A stretch of DNA of 64,000 nt from UBA1952 sp965246785 (lineage in GTDB: Bacteria > Bacteroidota > Bacteroidia > Chitinophagales > Chitinophagaceae): positions 266,796-330,795 of the forward strand of contig CBDFFM010000020.1 in the NCBI GenBank assembly GCA_965246785.1, read 5' to 3'. The first letter of the stretch is position 1, and each line of letters starts with the position of its first letter. The position numbers and the translations under genes are program-made. This document shows, piece after piece, positions 39,001-46,578 of this stretch. Below the pieces are notes generated by a model that ran no database searches, was not told where the DNA came from, and was given only the letters and a program-made list of their open reading frames with translations.

Positions 39001-39557
39001 AGCATGGCTATGCGCGTATTCACGCCCACATTTGTCGTAAGGTCCACACTCACACCGCGATAATTACTTATGGTTAAATACCCGCCAAGGTCAGCACTAA
39101 TATTTATATTCGGATCACCGACCCCAAATGCTTCTACTCCCGCACTCAGCCCTATTTTGGTTGTTTTATCTGGCTTTACGAAATAATGCTTCTCTACTAT
39201 ATCTCCGGCAAACTCGTCCGGCAATCCCCGGACAGCTCGGTTTACGGCACCCGGGTTAATATTCCAACCTAGCCCAACCCAACTTGCCTCCTGCTCCATA
39301 CCCACACCACCATGGTAGGAGATATTAATTGGATAACCCTCGACATCCAACAGCGGAATATTATAGACAAAATCACCGGTGAATAAATCCACCATATCCG
39401 TTGTACCCACCGGCTCAAAACCCTGTGCTTCGGGCTGAACTGGTCCGGACGTAAGTGCCAGTGCCGCTGCCGGATAAACCGTTTGAAACAGCAGTAAGGC
39501 AAATAGCACCCAGCTAATCTTCCTTCTTAAGGAAGCAACAAATAAAGCCTGTATCAT
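33093..39557 (-). CDS. 2154-residue Rhs-associated exported protein
   Basis: A signal peptide (SWVLFALLLFQTVYPAAALA) is followed by a conserved opening typical of Bacteroidota Rhs loci (FEPVGTTDMVDLFTGDFVYN, then EASWVGLGWNINPGAVNR). The long beta-rich body resembles a SpvB/TcB-like shell. Near the C-terminus are a carbohydrate-binding-like jelly-roll part (SYVASIWMRPQ...YKSFKLSLDGSNYYDD) and a single YD-like unit (FYEYDAEGNLIRTKKETEQG). There is no variable tip. Paired upstream of a full Rhs gene, it may form part of the capsule or delivery shell for that toxin, by analogy with the two-protein TcB/TcC shells of insecticidal toxin complexes; this is inference. Confidence 0.85.
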   Translation of the reverse strand: MIQALFVASLRRKISWVLFALLLFQTVYPAAALALTSGPVQPEAQGFEPVGTTDMVDLFTGDFVYNIPLLDVEGYPINISYHGGVGMEQEASWVGLGWNINPGAVNRAVRGLPDEFAGDIVEKHYFVKPDKTTKIGLSAGVEAFGVGDPNINISADLGGYLTISNYRGVSVDLTTNVGVNTRIAMLNGGLNLGTSVGSQTGATINYGAQIGIGLNFNATSDISAGASFNLNTGGNYNPRSGTHNYRSMDVKVSMSERTTGAGSSFSTGTYVPIGLQNHTAVITNPSYSNSYSGQLKLGGEMFGFYGHGKIFGSFMETGFQPDGSRKSYGYLNLERADPGGHDLLDFSREKDGMYNSTMDLLPQSHLTYDVYSVAGQGTGGSFRPHRNDIGSVYDPVTEGGGHAYDINLEGALGELFEVGGEYKTSTTEIKSGPWDEYSRPFKSPESSGYYENVYFKEAGELTENNQSYLNGIGGQQIIKPEAMNGIGIMKPGGASRVTRANHIYPVYAALKDTALLLDTKDIISYESAGFKNYPNIPKTQIARAGTGDALQRKPSQITEIVQVQKDGRRYIYGLPVINNVQRETIYAIGSTQKNQGTYLVNYQPDQDDKPGNGNGIDNFYSSTVTPSYVSAHLLTGVLSSDYIDVTGDGITDDDLGTYTKFNYTRKSKDYRWRAPIDSDKSQYIPGYISDTHDDKATYLIGSRENWMLHSVETKNYLAEFYVSPRSDAKGVNNKILSNSALVYNNAQYLAKALDSDQRSYKLDSIVLYNKHDRFEHGNNAQAIKTVLFSYDYTLCPGVPNAPANTGKLTLRKIQMRYGHSNINMSAGYTFGYSDKNYAYSSASKDRWGSYKPNDTQFNNYQFPFTVQSPATNDYAQAWSLTNIGLPSGGGIKVDYESDDYAYVQDKEAMEMFKLVGLGHASNYDDGTELYHSSSQPNLYLYFNRRINAENPNLSFRDNYLKGAGLLYYNVPVELRNGKYEPIKGYAQVDSIGICPNDNLRGYIKLKAQPLQGSGNPASPITYTALNIGRYNLPHIMFPGSDPENSDIVNVVTGLYNSFGELFHSAENPLEFYMDKSLGKEADLAKAFVRLTSPGLRKMGGGQRVKKISFFDNWVKMGGGLQASYGKEYNYTIEREDKKGFISSGVASWEPVTGGDELPQREPKPFHAQLGSVFPPNDPVDLYQELPIGESFYPAPIVGYRKVTARSIHQTEGRSSQFEDVNYFYTAKEYPVSAQYSSINKGDNNAFKLQNTKIDEWATQGFVITLNDMHGKPLNTEHWVLKPDTSANSRELITYQHNEYQGVPGQLNNDVPVFSYSPMQGKLNISSKKLGLETDITVDTRKKYERTETDDYSVNVNGFVVGVVPIVIPLPYPWGFENSVTFKSATVTKIVQQYGILNKVTSYNQGAITELRNEVFDAQTGNALVTSLNNEFKDKQYSVSYPAHWAYKEMGPSYENQNLQGVFSSVKVDTFGDYVKRFANYNGAYSYSYPLPSNMPVGLAPVDNDLPMYKPGDQVMLQLGNPGALRSWVMGYTSDSSHCYVVLATREPYEATGDWSIGHTIANVGYRVVQSGNRNRLGESIEHYTTTNAGNIFPSLKDNLPDLLSLSASRYNHNLSQVYAANLTSDSLNPFVTGKVGIYRPQMEVLNLTNRNYNTGASRTAGLFKSASYWKTELDTLAYCQYAADTDSVFTGCALDTFKVLPAPATSTNMYSDTIRFYFVPKLTRGCDSQRISIERWDTPSHTFYHYVFSPTTGPIYLPHIPSFLNGDKAIMGIHYDNGCCSISFYIDYNGTVTPIAVGQLTGSASVTWPGTWYNSTPGPYTGNIGSITALPRRVTKKILLGKVGRYAGSDNENWVKTNEVTKYNWYGAELENKEEGIGYNSAVYGYNQQLPACVAKNARAGEVLFDGFEDYALLQAKPSMRKQYMQLLYSPFAAYLGNMTGLGSLYQISTLAGTNSMPYSISTAETHSGTYSLKTDNTVIIPLSGYAANAKGYSFGLDTGQSYVASIWMRPQSIGTGALTQGYGAHISVIMDTVISSTPSAAKLTNLFVSKSNIIDGWQQYELNFRVPAGYKSFKLSLDGSNYYDDLRIYPAQSNSKAFVYHPVTRKLMATLDENNYATFYEYDAEGNLIRTKKETEQGIMTLSESRGTHYKMP

Positions 39558-39580
39558 GAATGCAGATTTGAATGGTGTAG

Positions 39581-40120
39581 TTACAGTAGACTGCAGGAGA
39601 GGGTGTCGTGGGAAAAGATTTTGTCCATATAGAGTAGTCGCATACTGACGCCTCTTTTTTTGCTTTTATGTGCCATGCTGCTTATGTCATAACCTACATT
39701 GATTGTCTCAAAAGGCACAGCGTTATAATTGTTTTCGAAGGAGTAGTACACAGGGTAAGCGATACTGTTCCCACTTATCAACACCAAGTCATTTTTTGCC
39801 TGGTTAAGGAGGTATTCATAGAGCACATTATACTGCTCCAAGCTTCTACCCTGCCTGCGCAGCGGACTAATATTATCTTCTGCATTGATGATGCGGATGC
39901 TGAGGATAATTTGCTTCTTGTTCTTCAGCGGTTTTTTCTGCCATGCCTCATTTGTCAGTATATATATATTGTATTTCACCCATCCACGTGTATAGTTGCC
40001 AAGCAATAGTTTGGCGTTGCCGGCATTTTCGTGCATAAATGCAGCATGCTTGCAACCTGCAACGAGTAGCAGTGCTGCACAGATGCACCAACGTAAATAC
40101 CTGTTCATATTCATCGCCAA
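39581..40120 (-). CDS. Lipoprotein of the Rhs operon
   Basis: A lipobox signal (CICAALLLVAGC) follows two closely spaced possible starts; MNRYLRW at 40108 gives the more usual signal length. The mature protein of about 155 residues is basic and beta-rich (SIAYPVYYSFENNYNAVPFE). It lies 9 bp after the frameshifted secreted-protein gene and 23 bp before the 2154-residue gene. Family unknown; probably anchored in the outer membrane or periplasm, where it could help assemble or hold the large exported proteins. Confidence 0.75.
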   Translation of the reverse strand: MAMNMNRYLRWCICAALLLVAGCKHAAFMHENAGNAKLLLGNYTRGWVKYNIYILTNEAWQKKPLKNKKQIILSIRIINAEDNISPLRRQGRSLEQYNVLYEYLLNQAKNDLVLISGNSIAYPVYYSFENNYNAVPFETINVGYDISSMAHKSKKRGVSMRLLYMDKIFSHDTLSCSLL

Positions 40121-40129
40121 TGATTGTTA

Positions 40130-41291
40130 TTATAAATAATCCGGGTTGACATAGCGCATCAGCAGTTGATAGTGCTGTCCCCTGCGGTCTGTTATTTCCA
40201 GCGTATATCTCGCTAAGTGCTTCATGTTACCCTGGCTAGCCAACTCAATCTCTATGCGATTGTCGCCAAGTCGGACTTTTATTTGTTGCTGGCCGATTCT
40301 TACGGTCTCACCATGGGCATTCTTTAGGGTGATGTTAAGGACATCCTCTTGATTCTCTTCCAAGACGTATTTGAGTTTTACCTTGCCCACGGCATAATAG
40401 GCTGCGGTGTTTTGCTCTTTGCGTATGTCAACAAAAGGGCTTTCTCTAGGGATACCAACTAATTCACTATCCTCGACAATGGTGAACTTCCATGGTTCCG
40501 CACCACCGAGCAGAATGCCTTTATAGTAAGCGTCCACCGTCCATGCATAAGGCTGAAAAGTTTTCAGCGGTGTGCCATACAGCGGATATGTTGTCGTGGT
40601 CTGCGGTAAATTGCTTTCGGTATAAACGGGGTTGTTCCTTACGACCGCATTAACCATATTCTGACCCGCCTTTATTTCAGCAACCCGGATGCGGTAGGTA
40701 AGCTGCGAGGCAAAGGGATAGTTCGCTATCCACGAAAACACCGGGTAATGCTCATGCAGCTTCGCACCATCCTCAGGGTCAACCAGGTTAATCAGGAACA
40801 GGTCTTCCGATTTACCATAAAGACACTCACTGACTTCTGCTCCCGGAATCAGCTCCCCATTGCTACCCGTAGGCGCGATGCTCACGCAATACTCATAGGT
40901 GCCCTGCGGTAGTACACGGTACTCCTGAAAGAGCTCCCGGAACGCGGCGCCCGAAAAGCTCCATTCAGGCCGGAGCGAAGCGCCTTCAAACCTGTTTAGC
41001 CCCCGGCCGTACCGTAGTACGAACGGTATAGGTAAAGTAATGCCCGCCATCGCGGTAGCGCAGGCTGCCTTTCACGACCGCTTCCGTTACTGCCGCTATA
41101 TTGGACTGCAGGGTAAAGCCAAACACGTTATCCGGGGTAAGTGCGACACCGTCCAGAGGAGAAAGGTTCAGCATCAGGCCTGTTTGCGCCTGGCCCCTGC
41201 CTGCGGCTACCAAAAGCACCAGCAGGACACAGAAAGGGCGCAGCAGCTGCAGTGCGTGGCCTGTTTTTACGTGAGGTTGTCGCATGGACAC
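40130..41291 (-). pseudogene. Secreted Rhs-operon protein, interrupted by one frameshift
   Basis: Two overlapping frames together encode one protein of about 385 residues. The first (from 41291) has a signal peptide (CVLLVLLVAAGRGQA) and LSPLDGVALTPDNVFGF, and reads into a stop after TTVRPGAKQV. The second continues with LNRFEGASLRPEWSFSGAAF and LPQGTYEYCVSI and runs to 40130. Removing one G from the five-G run at 41000-41004 (minus strand) joins them as RPG-LNRFEG. The C-terminal half is built from Ig/fibronectin-like strands. The break may be a true inactivation, slippage in the G run, or a sequencing error. It lies 35 bp after the barrel gene. Confidence 0.75.
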
Positions 41292-41326
41292 TTGTTTTAG
41301 AGGGTCACCTGTTCCTTTCTATACTT

Positions 41327-44300
41327 TTATCCGTTTACCTTCATTCTGAACTGCCAGATAAGCTCTATGCTGCCGCTTACCAATTGACGCCAGCTCATCG
41401 GTTCAGCCGCCGTGTTTCCGCTACCGCTATCCTTGCCTACGGCCCCGCTGTATCCCGCCAGCCGGTAGCTGCTATAGCGCGTGCTTATTCTTGCCGTTAG
41501 TGGCGCCCCCTTCATCCGGTAGCTCAGCCCGCCGTTCAGCCCCCATTTGGAAAGCCCGAAGGGCGCGAACCCGATGTCGGCTCCCCCACTCACGCTTGCC
41601 GTCTTTGAAAGTGCGTAGCTAACGCTGCCTGTTCCGAAGGTGGTGCGCACATGGGCCGGTTTCAGGGAATCACTCTTGTAGCCGCCACTGCTGGTGTTGA
41701 GCAGGCTCTGCCCGGTGGATAGCATGACCATCCAGACCTTATCGGTATAAATCGCATTCAACTGCACCAGGTCTGCTCCGTAGCTCACGCTGTCGCTATG
41801 TGAGGTACTGCGGTTCAGCACTGCGCTGAACCGGTAGGAGACCCCGCCCGGCCGCTTAATCTGGTATGTCGCCTTGCCGGCCCATACCGCCCCCTGCAGG
41901 GGCCGCTGCGGCACTGCCAGCGTATCGTTATAGGAGCGGAAGGTGGCAAAGGGCTTATAAGACAGTGATACGGAAGGATACTGCTTTGAGTGGGTTGCTA
42001 CTTCAAAGCCCCAGCGGTTGTTGCCGCCTGTTGCGTACAGGTTCTGCTGCTGCATATGGTTGAACTCAATACCCGCGGTCAGGAAATTATGGAAGAAGGT
42101 GCCCTTTACACCGGTCTTATAGAGGTCAGTGCCGGCGATACCTACCGGCAGGGTGCTGTTCTGGAAGTTCCTGCCGCCGTGCTCATAGCCTTCGGTAAGG
42201 GTGAGTGGTGTTTTGGGTATGCGGCCTTCACCGCTGAGATGCCAGGCAATGCGGTCGGCATCTAAGCTGCCGGAAAGCTGCTGGCCGCTGCCGTTTCGGA
42301 AGGAGGTGGCGATTTCTCCTTCCAAACTTACCGCCCTGGCTATTATGCCCTCATAGGTAGCCGATACAATGTGCACCGGAGAGCGGAAGGTGGGCAGTGC
42401 TATATCCGCGTTCCTGAAAAAGTCGTTGTCACGCAACATGCTCTTTGACGGCGTATAGCCATAGTACACCACCCCTGCCTTCTGGCCTTTGGCGGGACTG
42501 AAGAGCATCCGCCCTGAATAGGTCGTGTACTTGTCCAGCCCGCCGTCCCTGCCTGCGTATTCTGTCTTGCCGACCGTCATCCCTATTTGGGCAAAGCCTA
42601 TGTCGTAGCCCACATCAAGGCCCGTCATCTGCTGGCCGGCAGCGGTGTATTTAGAGGTGTATTTGGAGAAGATGCCGGCATCAAGATTGGTAAGGCCGGC
42701 TATGAATGTTTTGGCCTTTCCTTCAGGCAGCAGACCGGAGGCCGATTTAGCCATCTGTTTGTAAGTGGTCTCGTCTCCCCCTTTGAGACCCGCCACCTTG
42801 CTGTAGGCAAGGGCGGAATCAAAGTAGGCGGTGTTCTTATACTGTGCGAGCAGGGCCTGGTACTTTTCTATCTGGGCCGCTGTCTTCTGAATCTGCTCGT
42901 ACTTTTTCATCGACCGGTCGTAAAGACGGCTAGCCGAGTCTTTCATGAGCGCCGCTTTCTGCTCGGACGCTTTTGCTTTTGCTACCGCTGCCCTGGAGTT
43001 GCCGGCAGAATCCATTTTGCCTTCAGCGCTACCAATGAGCGCAGCGGTATCCTGCATTTTCCTGGCAAGGGTCGCTTCTATCTGCGCCCTCAGCGCTTCG
43101 GAACTCATGGCGCCTGTTCGTGTTTCTGTCGCCCCACCTTTGTCCGTAATGCCGGATACGTTTGCGATGCTGCCAATGGGAAGGCCTGCCTCGCGCAGCA
43201 TATCAACAGTCATACGGTCTTTAGAACCCTGCAGGTTGCTGAGGTAAGAGCCATAGACCTGCTCCAGCCCTTTGCCTTTGGCAACCGTTTGCGTGAACTG
43301 GCTGCGGTAGCCCGTGATAAGCTTCATGAGCTTGTCCTTGGCGCGGTCAGCATCGTAGTGCATGCGGATGTAGCTGCCCTTTACCAGGCGGTGCGCGTCC
43401 TGAGTTGTATAGTAACCTTCCATGCTTACCGGGATGTCTGCTACTTCCGTCTCGACCCTTCCCCTGACTTCGTAGTAGTTATTGTCCTGAGCGGAGTATT
43501 CTGGTTGGCCGTTGGAGAAGTTGCCCGTCATGGCCAGCTCGCCGCTTAGCTCTTTGTCTTCCTTATGGGCTATGGATAACTCACGCACCTGAGAAAACAG
43601 AGAGCGGTAGCTTTCCAGCTCTGTACCGGCAAATGAAGAGATATTGCCGGAGATGCGGGACTGCTGCCGGCGGATCTGGGCAGTTGCGGACTGGGCTGCC
43701 TCCAGCTCATACCGGCCTACGAACCAGTCTTCGTACCAGAGGCTGACATACGACTTATCGCCGCGCTGCTCTGTATGCGGTGTCAGGCCGCGGCTCCTGA
43801 AGAGGCGGCTTATGCGGCCGGCGCTGCGCTCCATCGCTTTGGCGGCCGGGGCGTTTGAAATCTTCTGGGATGCAGCGCCTGAAAGCTTGGCGAAGATTCC
43901 CTTTTGCTTATCCGGGTCAGGCGCCAGGATGCTGCTTATGCTTCTGCTTATGGGCGAGGTCGGCGGCAGCGTGGAATCCGACTGTAGCTGAAATATACGG
44001 TTTAGGGATGTGCCGGAATCGGTAGTAATAGAGATGTATATCCGGTAGGAGCCGGCCGGCACAGTGCCGCAGGAGCGGAGGATGTTGTAGAACTGCGGGT
44101 GTACGATGCTTCCGGAGCCGTTAGGGCCAAACGGAAAGGAAATGACGTGCGCTCCTTCTGAAGCCATAAGCGTCAAGTCTTGCCGGCTGTAGACGCAGAC
44201 GCTGTCGGTAGACGTCGTATAGCGGTAGCAGGCAAACCGAAGCGTTCCGCTTAGTCTGGATGCGGTGGAGAGTTGTATGTCCTGGGTCAGCTTTTTGCCG

Positions 44301-44419
44301 GTGCCGAAATAGGCGAAGTCAACGCCGACACGGGTGGCAGAATCGTTGCTGTTCTTTGCTGAAGCAACGGAGCAAGAAATCAATACGATTATGCATATGC
44401 ATCCTATTGGACGCAACAT
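41327..44419 (-). CDS. Outer-membrane barrel protein with coiled-coil domain, first gene of the Rhs operon
   Basis: The ATG at 44419 gives a signal peptide (MLRPIGCICIIVLISCSVAS); an ATG at 44464 is also in frame. The order is a beta-rich N-terminal domain (about 30-130), a basic/Ser-rich linker, a helical region with a long Ala/Lys coiled coil (about 445-540), and then about 450 residues of alternating strands ending in SGSIELIWQFRMKVNG, as expected for a large outer-membrane beta-barrel. No TonB or usher motif is obvious. As the first gene of an operon for exported giant toxins it could be their outer-membrane conduit. That is inference, but it is testable. Confidence 0.75.
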   Translation of the reverse strand: MLRPIGCICIIVLISCSVASAKNSNDSATRVGVDFAYFGTGKKLTQDIQLSTASRLSGTLRFACYRYTTSTDSVCVYSRQDLTLMASEGAHVISFPFGPNGSGSIVHPQFYNILRSCGTVPAGSYRIYISITTDSGTSLNRIFQLQSDSTLPPTSPISRSISSILAPDPDKQKGIFAKLSGAASQKISNAPAAKAMERSAGRISRLFRSRGLTPHTEQRGDKSYVSLWYEDWFVGRYELEAAQSATAQIRRQQSRISGNISSFAGTELESYRSLFSQVRELSIAHKEDKELSGELAMTGNFSNGQPEYSAQDNNYYEVRGRVETEVADIPVSMEGYYTTQDAHRLVKGSYIRMHYDADRAKDKLMKLITGYRSQFTQTVAKGKGLEQVYGSYLSNLQGSKDRMTVDMLREAGLPIGSIANVSGITDKGGATETRTGAMSSEALRAQIEATLARKMQDTAALIGSAEGKMDSAGNSRAAVAKAKASEQKAALMKDSASRLYDRSMKKYEQIQKTAAQIEKYQALLAQYKNTAYFDSALAYSKVAGLKGGDETTYKQMAKSASGLLPEGKAKTFIAGLTNLDAGIFSKYTSKYTAAGQQMTGLDVGYDIGFAQIGMTVGKTEYAGRDGGLDKYTTYSGRMLFSPAKGQKAGVVYYGYTPSKSMLRDNDFFRNADIALPTFRSPVHIVSATYEGIIARAVSLEGEIATSFRNGSGQQLSGSLDADRIAWHLSGEGRIPKTPLTLTEGYEHGGRNFQNSTLPVGIAGTDLYKTGVKGTFFHNFLTAGIEFNHMQQQNLYATGGNNRWGFEVATHSKQYPSVSLSYKPFATFRSYNDTLAVPQRPLQGAVWAGKATYQIKRPGGVSYRFSAVLNRSTSHSDSVSYGADLVQLNAIYTDKVWMVMLSTGQSLLNTSSGGYKSDSLKPAHVRTTFGTGSVSYALSKTASVSGGADIGFAPFGLSKWGLNGGLSYRMKGAPLTARISTRYSSYRLAGYSGAVGKDSGSGNTAAEPMSWRQLVSGSIELIWQFRMKVNG

Positions 44420-44706
44420 AAAGCGCGTCTGACAGCGTAGCTCGGCAAAAGAGTTTTCTTGCATAAGTTGGGCGCAAGAAAAAATTGGTTAGGAATGAAT
44501 GCCTACTACCTGTCTGAATATATTGGCTACACGCTTTGCATCTTATTAACGGGCTAAATGTATATCTCTTCAGCAAAGATTTATACCGTTTTTTAACGGT
44601 ATTTATGCAACATAATTTTATTTAATTAGTTTTCTATTGCTAGTAAGCGTATTTACCTTATTAAAAACCGTGTTGAGGATAACAATGCATCGGGAGACTT
44701 AATTTA

Positions 44707-44722
44707 CCAAGAATAATCTTGG
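44707..44722. promoter_or_regulatory. Palindromic site CCAAGA-N4-TCTTGG, copy 3 (upstream of the Rhs operon)
   Basis: This is a perfect match to the sites at 9593 and 12417. It lies 287 bp upstream of the chosen start of the first Rhs-operon gene. No clear -7 element occurs 22 bp beyond it on the minus strand, so the promoter may lie elsewhere in 44420-44706, which holds no convincing gene. On the plus strand the hairpin is followed by a T run, but no plus-strand gene ends there, so a terminator is less likely. Confidence 0.5.
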
Positions 44723-44732
44723 TGCTTTTTTA

Positions 44733-45557
44733 CTATTGTTTCCGGTCTGCCTTCCGTGCCTGCGCAGAAATTGTCCGCATCTCCGCCGGGTCTATCTGCT
44801 GCCAGCACAGGGCCAGTGCGCCGAGGTAATACTTCTCCAGCTCACGTGATACCGTGTTATACACCAAATTATCCTGCTTCAGCTCATCAGCCATGCCCGG
44901 TACGCTGACCACTTGGCAGAGCCGACATAAGTAAAGGACTGCGGCTGGAGGTGAATGTTTTTCTTCCAGAGCTTTTCTCCATACTGCAGAGAGGCAGCTG
45001 TGATGATTAAGTCTCCGCTGAAGGTTATTTCCCCGTTCATCCGGTACAGGTTCTGGCTCGCATTCTTATCCACAAGCGTACCCCAGTTGGTCATCGGCGT
45101 ATACTTCCGGTTGTACTGCGGCCGCAGGTCAATATTGACTTCAAAGGCGAAATCAGAATTCATCTTGTCGTTATATACCATCTCATCGCGGCTTCCAAAA
45201 GGCCCCTTGATGGTAAAGCCTTTGGCGGTGAGCATTTCATCAAAGTCGTTGGCCATGCTCGCTGCCATTTCTGAAAATGGAGGTATGAGATATTCCGGTT
45301 CCTTATTGATGTATGAGGGTTTGATTAGGGCCACCGTCATGTTTGTAGAGCCGGCCTGCGCGTGATGGCGGACTGTAGTCAAAGGTTGCCGGCATGCGCT
45401 GAACCGATGAGCTAGCTTGTTTGGAGGCTGCGCAGCCACATAGGGCGCTTATGCAAGATAGAAAAGCGAGCAGGTGAGCAATGCCGATGCTCTTGTGTTT
45501 TGCGAATACTGCAATGTGCCTTGGGGCGTACGTTGTTGTGCGTGCTTGTTGTTCCAT
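44733..45557 (-). pseudogene. Lipoprotein gene broken by two frameshifts
   Basis: Three frames read in series give one lipoprotein. The first segment has a signal and lipobox (LLAFLSCISALCGC) and runs to FDYSPPSRAG. The second continues with STNMTVALIKPSYINKEPEY and DEMLTAKGFTIKGPFGSRDE, up to FTYVGSAK. The third continues with SVPGMADELKQDNLVYNTVS and ends at a TAG at 44733. The joins lie near 45350 and 44905. Similar lipoproteins with the phrase TAKGFTIKGPF occur in other Bacteroidota, as I recall. Two shifts in one gene make real decay more likely than a single base-calling error. Confidence 0.7.
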
Positions 45558-45590
45558 GAGCGAAAAATTGGTTTGGAACAAACGTGCAGC

Positions 45591-45630
45591 GAAAACTAAT
45601 TGCTTCCACAGGTGGAAGCAATTAGTTTTC
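45591..45630. repeat. Perfect 19-bp inverted repeat between divergent genes
   Basis: The arms at 45591-45609 and 45612-45630 (GAAAACTAATTGCTTCCAC and its complement) are separated only by AG. The repeat lies between the start of the broken lipoprotein gene and the start of the Xre-type regulator gene, 33 bp upstream of the latter's ATG. An operator for the Xre protein is the likeliest reading; a cruciform or a transcript hairpin is possible. Confidence 0.8.
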
Positions 45631-45663
45631 TAATGCAGGTCAACTATGCATTCCATCCACCGG

Positions 45664-45900
45664 ATGGAAACACCAAATATTTCAAAGCTTGAGCAAGCAG
45701 TAATTGATATCGTCCGGAGACTGCGGACTGAACGAGGATGGACGCAGCGCGATTTGTCAGATTATTTGGAGGTGAGCCACGGCTTCGTGGCCAAGGTTGA
45801 ATCACCCAAATACCGCGCGAAATACAATCTCCAGCACCTTGAAAAGCTGATGCATGTCTTTGAATGCAGTCCTAAAGATTTTTTACCGGATAAGCTTTAA
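45664..45900 (+). CDS. Xre-family transcriptional regulator, 78 aa
   Basis: I chose the ATG at 45664 (METPNISKLEQAVIDIVRRL); an ATG at 45646 is in frame. A single helix-turn-helix of the Cro/C1 type occupies about residues 12-68: TERGWTQRDLSDYLEVSHGF, then VAKVESPKYRAKYN. Nothing else is present, so it is a small DNA-binding repressor. The 40-bp palindrome directly upstream is its probable operator. In mobile elements such proteins usually control their own promoter and nearby genes. Confidence 0.88.
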   Translation: METPNISKLEQAVIDIVRRLRTERGWTQRDLSDYLEVSHGFVAKVESPKYRAKYNLQHLEKLMHVFECSPKDFLPDKL

Positions 45901-45964
45901 TACCGTAAGCCTCATACACCGTATGCTTTACTTACGCCGCCTGCTATTGCTTTCTGCCAAGCAC

Positions 45965-46362
45965 CTATGCTAACCCTTGTACTGCAATAAGCATCAATCT
46001 ATCCAATAAAGAAAGCCCAGTGATATCACTGGGCTTTGCTGTTTGTGGCGCTTCTCCTTCACTCGGCATATTCAAAATGAAGTCCGCAGCCTTCTGTGCC
46101 TGCGTTGCCGCTGAAATGATGAAGCGATTGTCACCTTCAAGCACCGTCAGCCAGCTTTGAATATATGCGGCAGACTGCTCAAACTCATTTGTAATACCCG
46201 CGAAGGACTGCAAGTAGAGGAGCCAATTTCAGCAACCAATTCCTCATGCGAATACACATGCTGCTGGCTGAATTCTGACATGGCTACTAAACCGCTTCGC
46301 ATATGCTGGGAGGGGTGCCCCGTGGCATGAACAAGCTCATGAAAGAGCGTGCTGTAATAGGC
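45965..46362 (-). pseudogene. Remnant of an ArdC-like antirestriction/zincin gene
   Basis: Only the C-terminal third of the gene remains, in two frames. The upstream frame encodes AYYSTLFHELVHATGHPSQH, with the HExxH zinc motif, and then YSHEELVAEIGSS. The downstream frame continues with LQSFAGITNEFEQSAAYIQS and RFIISAATQAQKAADFIL. One missing base near 46212 separates them. An in-frame stop precedes the first frame at 46363, so the 5' part is lost. ArdC-type proteins travel on conjugative elements and protect incoming DNA; this one is dead. A 26-bp palindrome (46012-46037) inside the 3' end resembles a minus-strand terminator. Confidence 0.8.
46012..46037 (-). terminator. Palindromic terminator-like hairpin in the ArdC remnant
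   Basis: AAAGCCCAGTGAT and its complement form a 26-bp perfect palindrome. On the minus strand it is followed by CTTTATT. The palindrome lies inside the last codons of the open frame, so the true gene end may have been just before it. Confidence 0.55.
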
Positions 46363-46578
46363 CTATGGCCGCTCAAAGCTTTCCTGCTTTGGCATGTCGA
46401 CTCCATCTCTCAAAGCTAACTGAAGGCTGTGTTGGAGGACGGATTTATCACATTTGGGAAAGCGAGTGTGCTGCAACAAGAAAAATCTTTGTTTTTATAT
46501 CTGAAATGCTATATAAACTGCATGCGATAAATGTTACTAACAGGCTTCATTCAAGTATCCATATAAAACCACACAACT

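Noticed and set aside
44707..44735. Hairpin plus T run as a plus-strand terminator
   Set aside because: No plus-strand gene ends here, and the stem matches the two palindromes at regulator promoters.
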